A stretch of DNA of 36,918 nucleotides from Rhodospirillaceae bacterium (GTDB lineage: Bacteria > Pseudomonadota > Alphaproteobacteria > MPNO01 > UBA2964). The stretch lies in assembly GCA_018660305.1 (NCBI GenBank), contig JABJKO010000058.1:1-36918 (forward strand). The letters run 5' to 3'. Positions 31,094 to 36,918 of this stretch are shown one piece after another. The translations under genes and the position numbers were made by a program. The stretch's first letter is position 1. Each line of letters starts with the position of its first letter. The notes beneath the pieces were generated by a model. That model was not told where the DNA came from. It did not search any database and saw nothing but the letters and a program-made list of their open reading frames with translations.

Positions 31094-32386
31094 TCATCGT
31101 CGGTAGCGCCAGCGTACGGCGAGAATAAGAAGCAGGCCTGCTAGCGCCTCGAACAGTGACAGCACCGTGCCCCAAGCGCGAAGCCAGCCGGTACCGCCAG
31201 GATTGAAGGTGTATTCCGCCAAAATCGCATCGGTCGTACGCAGCGCGTCAAACGGCAAGAATGTCTGGCGCGTGGAAAACAGAAGGGCGTCGTTAATAAC
31301 CGCAGCTGGATTGGCCGCAGCGTGGCCGGTGACCCCAAACACGCCTATACCGATACACCACAACAAAAATACGGACGAGACTATACCCCCTAGCATCCAC
31401 GCCAATGGTCGCCAGACGCTGAGGCCGTAATCAGAGCCATGCTCATAGCCAAGGCTCACCCAATAAGCCGGGTCGATGCGGCTCACTCTGTGGCGGCGGG
31501 CCTTCTGCTCCAGAGCATAGAACATGCCTTCTTCGACACGGGCGCGATGCGCTTCCATTGCTTGGCGGAGGGTGCGATAGGCACGTTCGGAAACAGGGCT
31601 GGTCAAATCCCGAAATCCGTCAATTTGGCCAAAGATTGTGTTTTGGTGCAGAGCCGATCCGTGGAAATTGGGAGCGCGTTCAAAAACGCAGCCGGTGAAA
31701 TCGGTGCGATTGTGAAACTCGCGGTTGGAAAAATCTGCTATTTCTGCAAAGCGTGAGTCTTTAAACGATATAGCGTTAAACCGCTTGGCTTCGGGAGGAA
31801 CGGTGCTCGTACTGACGCCAAAATATGCTTCTTTCCTAAACTGCACACCTTCAAATGTGGCATCTCCATGGAACCGAGTGTCAATGAAAGCCGCCCGTTC
31901 ACTGAACTGTGCTTTGGGAAACCACACATCATCTAAGAATTGAGTCTCGGAGAACCATGCGTCTTTATGGAATTGTACTTCGTCGAACCACGCAGCCCCT
32001 TGGAATTGTGTGACCATGAATTCTGCACGCTCGTAGAATCTGGCGCCGCGTAAACGGACCGGTCCGACTGTAGTCTGAACCATGACGAGCCTTCCGGGCA
32101 CGACGATGCCGCTAAAATCGAGCTCCTCGGGGGTTCTCTCAGGATTCGAGCCTTCTGCCACTTCGCGATTAATGAGGTTTATGAATCCATCCGAGATTGC
32201 GACCTTCTGCTGCTCATCCCAATCAGCCTTACCGCCATGGCCGGGCCTTCCCATGGGCAGGTGAAAGCGGCAATAGAGTTGGCCGCTGAATCTGTAGTTA
32301 TCCCTCTCAAATGTGAACTGACAATCGTGTCGATTGCCTTCCCTGTCCGTCCACCCGGCGCATTCGTCAGCCATGTCGTTGTCCAC
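31094..32386 (-). CDS. Pentapeptide-repeat protein with two C-terminal transmembrane helices
   Basis: A 430-residue protein (GTG start at 32386; ATG at 32374 is an alternative). The N-terminus holds Cys9, Cys22, Cys39 and His42 (ECAGW, HDCQF, YCRFHLP), a possible metal site. Residues about 105-255 are pentapeptide repeats with Phe at every fifth place (AEFMVTQFQGAAWFDEVQF, WFPKAQFSERAAFIDTRF), which form a right-handed beta-helix. A helical stretch (about 270-320) and two membrane helices (about 328-351 and 405-424) follow, so the helix is tethered to the inner membrane. It is divergent from the KAP NTPase across 143 bases in an AT-rich patch. Pentapeptide proteins with this tail are of unknown function; pairing with a KAP NTPase suggests a joint role. 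Confidence 0.83.
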   Translation of the reverse strand: MDNDMADECAGWTDREGNRHDCQFTFERDNYRFSGQLYCRFHLPMGRPGHGGKADWDEQQKVAISDGFINLINREVAEGSNPERTPEELDFSGIVVPGRLVMVQTTVGPVRLRGARFYERAEFMVTQFQGAAWFDEVQFHKDAWFSETQFLDDVWFPKAQFSERAAFIDTRFHGDATFEGVQFRKEAYFGVSTSTVPPEAKRFNAISFKDSRFAEIADFSNREFHNRTDFTGCVFERAPNFHGSALHQNTIFGQIDGFRDLTSPVSERAYRTLRQAMEAHRARVEEGMFYALEQKARRHRVSRIDPAYWVSLGYEHGSDYGLSVWRPLAWMLGGIVSSVFLLWCIGIGVFGVTGHAAANPAAVINDALLFSTRQTFLPFDALRTTDAILAEYTFNPGGTGWLRAWGTVLSLFEALAGLLLILAVRWRYRR

Positions 32387-32489
32387 ACGTAATTCTCACA
32401 CCAGCAGCAAAGCGCATTTACGTATGGAGAACAAGGAATGCGGGAATTGTGGTAGAGTAATAAATGGTTTGGATTGTATGGACAAAAGA

Positions 32490-32504
32490 TCAGATTTAAT
32501 CTGA
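32490..32504. promoter_or_regulatory. 15-bp palindrome before the KAP NTPase gene
   Basis: TCAGATT-T-AATCTGA is a perfect odd palindrome ending 25 bases before the KAP start codon, in the shared control region with the pentapeptide-repeat gene. An operator that co-regulates both genes is plausible. No known repressor site is recognised. Confidence 0.4.
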
Positions 32505-32529
32505 AACTGCATATGCGAGGAGATCGGCT

Positions 32530-33918
32530 ATGCGCATATTCCCACCAGCTCCGGATATCGGCGAAACCGAAGGATTCGATCCTTCCAAAGATATATTTGG
32601 GCGTGAAAAATTTGGCGCGGGCTTGACCAATTTGGTGCAATCCGTCCCCGATCCGATGGTTATTGCCGTTGATGGCCAGTGGGGAAGCGGAAAGACAACG
32701 TTCCTAAAAATGTGGGCAGGAGAATTGCGTAAAATTGGTTGCCCTGTCGTCTTTTTCGATGCCTTCGAAAACGATTATTTGGAAGATGCGTTTACGGCCA
32801 TTGCAAGCGAAATCATTGCGCTCGCCCAAAACCTAAACAAGGCTGACACTCCCGCTGCAAATAAATTTTTAAACACGGCAGTCAGCGCTGGAAAAGTGAT
32901 CCTGCGAAGTGGATTGAAGATGGGTGTCAAAGCAGGGACAGCCGGGTTGTTAGACGCCGAGGATTTGAAAGATTTATCGGGTGATATCGCAAAAGAGGCA
33001 AGTACGCTGGCGGACAAATATATTGGCGAATTGTTGACGACCAAGAATGAACAAAAGGACGCGATTAGAGGGTTTCGTGCCGCACTGGGAGCGTTACCGG
33101 ATTTGCTTGCGGAAAAGGCGCCCAAAGCAGAAAAAGAGAAGCAAGAAGGCGACACTAGAAACTCCAAACCACTAATCTTTATAATTGATGAGTTGGACCG
33201 TTGCCGACCAGGGTTCGCACTGCAGATTCTCGAACGCGTCAAACATTTTTTTAACGTCCCAAATGTGCATTTCGTTCTTGGCACTCATTTAGAGCAGTTG
33301 CGGAATGCCGTCATTGTGGCATATGGGCCCGACATCGATGCAGACACATATCTACAGAAATTCATCAGCTTGAGATTCGTGTTAGTTGACTATGCGAGGT
33401 TTCGTAATGAACGAACTAACGTCAAATTCATGGAGTACCTCGTCAAAACAATGGAATTTCGATCGGAAGATCATGAGGCAGTAGATTCTTCCGCTAGCTT
33501 CATAATTAATGTTGCTGAGCATCAGGAATTAAGTCTGCGAACGATAGAGCAAATAATGAGCGTGCTGGCGTTAGCACTAGCTTATTCTTCAAATAACCAG
33601 CTGCGACTACCAGCTGTGCTAGCTGGTTTGAGCGTACTTAAAGTGGTTGCGCCGAACCTCTACGCCAAGGCCAAAAGAGGAACTCTCAAATTTCCGGATG
33701 TTAAGGAGATATTGGGATTACAGCTTAACGAAAATGACGAAGAAGATTCTGGAGATAGTTGGTCAACCAATTGGTGGCGATTTTGCGCGGATGAAAACGT
33801 TGACGAAGAATTCTTGCTATCGCGACGCCAGCTACTTGTCACGTACAATATTGACGACAGATTTCATATTGTGCCGCATCTTGCGAATAATGTTATTGAT
33901 CGACTCGTATCTGTGTAA
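32530..33918 (+). CDS. KAP-family P-loop NTPase
   Basis: A 462-residue STAND-like/KAP NTPase. Walker A GQWGSGKT is at residues 49-56 and Walker B LIFIIDELDRC has Asp220, Glu221 and Asp223. DAFEND after strand 2 and LGTHLEQLRNAVI downstream fit the KAP family, named after Kidins220/ARMS and PifA, the F-plasmid protein that excludes phage T7. The segment between the Walkers holds a weakly hydrophobic stretch (about 118-140) where other KAP proteins carry membrane helices, plus a Lys/Glu-rich insert. The C-terminus (about 330-462) matches nothing I know. GCGAGGAG precedes the ATG. Codon use is AT-rich against neighbours, indicating transfer. Divergent pentapeptide-repeat membrane protein next door; defence is the leading guess. 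Confidence 0.85.
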   Translation: MRIFPPAPDIGETEGFDPSKDIFGREKFGAGLTNLVQSVPDPMVIAVDGQWGSGKTTFLKMWAGELRKIGCPVVFFDAFENDYLEDAFTAIASEIIALAQNLNKADTPAANKFLNTAVSAGKVILRSGLKMGVKAGTAGLLDAEDLKDLSGDIAKEASTLADKYIGELLTTKNEQKDAIRGFRAALGALPDLLAEKAPKAEKEKQEGDTRNSKPLIFIIDELDRCRPGFALQILERVKHFFNVPNVHFVLGTHLEQLRNAVIVAYGPDIDADTYLQKFISLRFVLVDYARFRNERTNVKFMEYLVKTMEFRSEDHEAVDSSASFIINVAEHQELSLRTIEQIMSVLALALAYSSNNQLRLPAVLAGLSVLKVVAPNLYAKAKRGTLKFPDVKEILGLQLNENDEEDSGDSWSTNWWRFCADENVDEEFLLSRRQLLVTYNIDDRFHIVPHLANNVIDRLVSV

Positions 33919-34013
33919 GCATCGAATTTGGACGAAAGTGCCGATATTTGGTGTCGGATTAGCCAGACGTTCGGTAGGAGTATTCATAAAATAAATAGTG
34001 TTGGAGGGAATAC

Positions 34014-34066
34014 ATTGTTGGGAATACAGGTTAGTGAATAGACAAAAACAAAATACTCCCAACAAT
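34014..34066. repeat. 10-bp inverted repeat at the edge of the AT-rich region
   Basis: ATTGTTGGGA (34014-34023) and TCCCAACAAT (34057-34066) are perfect inverted copies 33 bases apart, in the AT-rich gap after the KAP gene. A related GTTGGAGGGAATACA precedes the left arm. This could be a weak terminator or a remnant of a mobile-element end. The rest of 33919-34171 shows no gene. Confidence 0.4.
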
Positions 34067-34171
34067 ATCAATATCTTATAGAATCGGGATTTATTGCCAT
34101 CGTGGAGCAAATCCGCTAACCTCCGCGGCCATAAGCTAAAAATTCCCCACACAAACAAAATCGATATTCCC

Positions 34172-34630
34172 ATGCTTCGCGACGACATCAGCTCTGCGCT
34201 AAAGATCGCCATGAAGGCCAAGAACCCGGTGGCGACGTCCACGCTGCGGCTTATTCTGGCGGCGGTGAAGGATCGCGACATCGCGGCGCGGGGGTCGGGC
34301 GGCGCCGATGGTATCGGCGATGACGAGGTCATGAAGGTCATGCAGACCATGATCAAGCAGCGCCACGATTCCATCGAGATGTATGAAAAGGGCAATCGCC
34401 CCGAGCTTGCCGAGAAGGAAGCCCAGGAGATCGAGATCATTCGCGGCTTTCTGCCCGAGCAGATGTCGGAAGACGAGATTGCCGCCGCGGTTACCGCCGC
34501 TGTCGAGAGTCTGGGCGCGTCGTCGCTCAAGGATATGGGCCCGGCCATGGGGAATCTGCGCGAGAACTTCGCCGGCCGCATGGATTTCGGCAAGGCCAGC
34601 GCGCTGCTCAAGCAGAAGCTGGCGGGATAG
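34172..34630 (+). CDS. yqeY: GatB/YqeY domain protein
   Basis: A 152-residue stand-alone GatB/YqeY protein. MLRDDISSALKIAMKAKNPVATSTLRLILAAVKDRDIAARG is the family N-terminus, and KQRHDSIEMYEKGNRPELAEKEAQEIEIIRGFLPEQMSEDEI and the C-terminal MGNLRENFAGRMDFGKASALLKQKL follow. The fold resembles the tRNA-binding tail of amidotransferase GatB; its cellular role is not well defined. The start at 34172 is chosen by family fit; a longer reading frame from 34094 encodes unrelated residues. The gene precedes dnaG, as in many alphaproteobacteria, 230 bases apart. Confidence 0.93.
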   Translation: MLRDDISSALKIAMKAKNPVATSTLRLILAAVKDRDIAARGSGGADGIGDDEVMKVMQTMIKQRHDSIEMYEKGNRPELAEKEAQEIEIIRGFLPEQMSEDEIAAAVTAAVESLGASSLKDMGPAMGNLRENFAGRMDFGKASALLKQKLAG

Positions 34631-34639
34631 GTTTAGAGA

Positions 34640-34651
34640 ACCACAGAGACA
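34640..34651. repeat. Short dispersed motif ACCACAGAGACA, copy 2
   Basis: Second copy of the 12-mer at 26664-26675, here 10 bases after the yqeY stop and followed by CAGG. In both places it sits at the edge of a core gene. Confidence 0.35.
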
Positions 34652-34702
34652 CAGGCGAGCCGGTTGTAGACCTGCAACTTTAAGAACTCTGCTTGTGTAG
34701 AG

Positions 34703-34722
34703 TTATCCACTCTATATCCACA
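34703..34722 (+). promoter_or_regulatory. Two DnaA-box-like 9-mers before dnaG
   Basis: TTATCCACT (34703-34711) and ATATCCACA (34714-34722) each match the DnaA box TTATCCACA at 8 of 9 bases, in the same orientation and 11 bases apart, about one helical turn. They lie 139-158 bases before the primase start, where DnaA could regulate transcription. Confidence 0.5.
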
Positions 34723-34860
34723 AAAACTTAGCCCAGACGCCGGTCCGCCTGCTGCGCTCCATAGATTGGCCCTATATAAGGGGAGGCAGTTGGGAGTCGG
34801 CGCGAATCTCCGGTCGCGGTTAAATAATAAGGATCAGGGAGAGGAGTTGGTTCAAAGGCC

Positions 34861-36741
34861 ATGGCCTTTCCACCGCAATTTCTGGATGAGCTGCGCGCCC
34901 GGGTCGGGCTGGCGGCGTTGATCGGGCGCCGGGTGAAGCTCACCCGCAAGGGGCGCGAGCATTCCGGGCTGTGTCCGTTCCATAACGAAAAATCGCCGAG
35001 CTTCACGGTCAGCGAGGAAAAAGGGTTTTTCCATTGCTTCGGCTGCGGCGCCCATGGCGATGTCATCGGCTATGTCATGCGCAGCGAAAACCTGTCCTTT
35101 CCCGAGGCCATTGAACGTCTGGCCGACGAGGCCGGGATCGCGGTGCCGGTCATGTCGCCGGCCGAACGCGAGACGGCCAAGCAGCAGGCTTCGCTGTATC
35201 AGGTGATGGAAGCGGCCTGCGCGTTCTTCGAGACAAGTCTCTACGGTGAGGGCGGGCGCGAGGCGCTGGCCTATCTGCGCGGCCGGGGGCTCGATGACGA
35301 CGCGCTGGCGCGGTTCCGTATCGGCTATGCGCCGGATAGCCGGGGAGCGTTGAAAGTCGCGCTGTCGGGCCGGGACGGCATGGAGGAATCACAACTCATC
35401 GAGGGCGGGCTGCTGATCAAGCCGGACGACGGCAGCCGAGCGCCCTATGACCGGTTTCGCGGCCGGGTGACCTTTCCCATCAGCGACCGGCGCGGCCGGG
35501 TAATCGCCTTTGGCGCCCGGGCGCTGGGCGATGCCCAGCCCAAATACCTCAACTCACCCGACACGCCCCTGTTCCATAAGGGCCAGCAGCTCTACGGCAT
35601 GGCGGTGGCCTTTCCCGCGGCCCGCAAATCCCACCGGCTGGTGGTCGCCGAAGGATATATGGATGTCATCGCCCTGGCCCGTGCCGGCATAGAGGAAGCG
35701 GTCGCGCCCCTGGGGACGGCGCTGACCGAAGCGCAGATCGCGCTGCTGTGGCGCATGGCCGATGAGCCGGTGCTGTGTTTCGACGGCGATGCCGCCGGGC
35801 AGCGCGCCGCCTCGCGTGCCGCCGAACGGGCACTGCCGCTGTTGCAGCCCGGCAAGAGTCTGCGTTTTGTCGCCCTGCCCGCCGGCGAAGATCCCGATAC
35901 GCTGATTGCCGCCCAGGGTGCCGGCGCCATGAATGACTTGATCGATCATGCGAAACCGCTGGATCAGATCGTGTGGGACATGGAAACAGCCGGCCAGACC
36001 ATCGATACGCCGGAACGCATCGCCGGGCTCGAACACCGGCTTGAACAGCGGGCCTTCGCCATCGCCGACCAGAAAGTCCAGTACCAGTATCTAAACGCCC
36101 TGCGCCAGCGGGTGCGGGCACTGGCGCGTCCGGCGCCGCGGCAGGCCTTTAAGCCGTCGTTTGATAACAGGAACCGGGGCGGGCACGGATACGGCCAAAA
36201 GGGTTTTGGTCCCCGGCCGGCCAGTGTTGGACCGATAAACCGGCAGGCGGCAAAGACCGCAGCCGATACGGATCTCGGTAGAGGGGGGGCACTCCTGCAC
36301 AATGACCCCGTGAGCCGACCTCAGGAGCGGGCGGTTCTGGCGACCCTGGTGAACCATTGGGATCTTTTGGACGAATTTGCCGAAACGCTTGGCACGCTTA
36401 ATTTTTTTGACCCTGCGCTTGACAAACTACGGCAAGAAATTCTATTGCTCTACGCTCAATCGTCTGACCTTGACTCCGAAGCCGTAGCGCGCCACTTGAT
36501 GGAAACCGGAGTTTCCGAGGGTTTACAGGCGGTTCTCTCACCCGGGGTGTTTGTCTCAGCGCGTTCCGCACGCGCCGATTCTGACTCTCAGGTGGCGAAA
36601 ACCGGGCTTTTGGAGCTGATTCACGGCATGCGTCTGGAAGAGGCGCAAAAAAACTATAACGAGCAGCCGACCGATGAGAATTTCGCGCGGTTGCAGGAGT
36701 GCCAGGCGAGCAAATACCAGTCCCTGCGCGGCAGTGTGTGA
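34861..36741 (+). CDS. dnaG: DNA primase
   Basis: A 626-residue primase that synthesises RNA primers for replication. The N-terminal zinc-binding domain has Cys38, His41, Cys59 and Cys62 (GLCPFHNEKSPSF...FHCFGCGAHGD). The TOPRIM catalytic core has Glu264 in VVAEGYMD and Asp308/Asp310 in CFDGDAAGQRA. A basic, Gly-rich linker (about 420-470) leads to the C-terminal DnaB-binding domain (about 480-626). GAGAGGAG lies upstream of the ATG. It follows yqeY, and the sigma factor gene rpoD usually comes next, beyond the window. The remaining 36742-36918 shows no gene. Confidence 0.96.
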   Translation: MAFPPQFLDELRARVGLAALIGRRVKLTRKGREHSGLCPFHNEKSPSFTVSEEKGFFHCFGCGAHGDVIGYVMRSENLSFPEAIERLADEAGIAVPVMSPAERETAKQQASLYQVMEAACAFFETSLYGEGGREALAYLRGRGLDDDALARFRIGYAPDSRGALKVALSGRDGMEESQLIEGGLLIKPDDGSRAPYDRFRGRVTFPISDRRGRVIAFGARALGDAQPKYLNSPDTPLFHKGQQLYGMAVAFPAARKSHRLVVAEGYMDVIALARAGIEEAVAPLGTALTEAQIALLWRMADEPVLCFDGDAAGQRAASRAAERALPLLQPGKSLRFVALPAGEDPDTLIAAQGAGAMNDLIDHAKPLDQIVWDMETAGQTIDTPERIAGLEHRLEQRAFAIADQKVQYQYLNALRQRVRALARPAPRQAFKPSFDNRNRGGHGYGQKGFGPRPASVGPINRQAAKTAADTDLGRGGALLHNDPVSRPQERAVLATLVNHWDLLDEFAETLGTLNFFDPALDKLRQEILLLYAQSSDLDSEAVARHLMETGVSEGLQAVLSPGVFVSARSARADSDSQVAKTGLLELIHGMRLEEAQKNYNEQPTDENFARLQECQASKYQSLRGSV

Positions 36742-36918
36742 AAGAATAAGCGCGCGCGGACGGGTTGATTGCCAGGAAATGCCGGGAATATCAGATCGAG
36801 TCTGGGTGCAGGGACCGAAACGGTAACGATTTGAAAACGAATTATTCATAGTTTCTTGACCAGCTACGGGCCTCCCTCTTCTTATGGCGGGGGCGCCGGG
36901 CCTTGATAGTGGAGCGCG

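Noticed and set aside
36742..36918. Start of rpoD or its promoter at the window end
   Set aside because: rpoD is expected next by gene order, but no start codon with a recognisable N-terminus is visible in the last 177 bases.

Overview
The window is about 37 kb of GC-rich chromosome from an alphaproteobacterium, most like Rhodospirillales or a related marine/soil lineage. The evidence is the pairing of thioredoxin reductase with an LsrB/VtlR-type LysR regulator, an alphaproteobacterial ClpS, the order greA-carB-carA followed by yqeY-dnaG, a PEP-CTERM protein, and high third-position GC in the core genes. No rRNA, tRNA, CRISPR array, transposase or prophage was seen.

Layout. 1-4925 (+): the end of a leucine-catabolism operon (3-methylglutaconyl-CoA hydratase, HMG-CoA lyase), then a 2-oxoacid dehydrogenase operon (E1 alpha, E1 beta, short E2). 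4943-6641 (-): a PEP-CTERM protein behind a near-perfect sigma-54 promoter, and an SDR that follows an amidase (to 8297). 8531-11723 (+): an EF-G paralogue and an MsrP-type Tat-exported methionine sulfoxide reductase. 11724-14519: a predicted small RNA, an LsrB/VtlR-like regulator, trxB and divergent clpS. 14541-20097 (-): an exported RCC1-repeat protein, a three-gene set (2OG-Fe(II) oxygenase, unknown 637-residue protein, metallo-beta-lactamase-fold hydrolase) and an ELM1-family protein. 20267-22824 (+): an Lrp/AsnC regulator, a small membrane protein and an exported Sel1-plus-beta-propeller protein. 22836-29211 (-): greA, carB and carA, with carA and carB separated by about 1.4 kb of accessory DNA. 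29564-34171: a potassium-channel-like protein, a cold-shock protein, an exported TPR protein, and an AT-rich divergent pair (pentapeptide-repeat membrane protein and KAP-family P-loop NTPase). 34172-36741 (+): yqeY and dnaG.

The most unusual parts are four. (1) The carA-carB gap holds an AT-rich gene translationally coupled to carA, plus a DUF559 nuclease gene bracketed by three copies of a G-rich palindromic repeat, one of which supplies the nuclease's ribosome binding site. (2) The pentapeptide-repeat/KAP pair sits between conserved housekeeping genes and looks like a candidate membrane-linked defence module. (3) A predicted sRNA of about 150 nt, with anti-Shine-Dalgarno motifs, lies directly downstream of the LsrB/VtlR-like regulator. 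(4) The PEP-CTERM gene has a sigma-54 promoter with tandem upstream repeats. All functions are inferred from reading sequence and motifs; no database search was possible.
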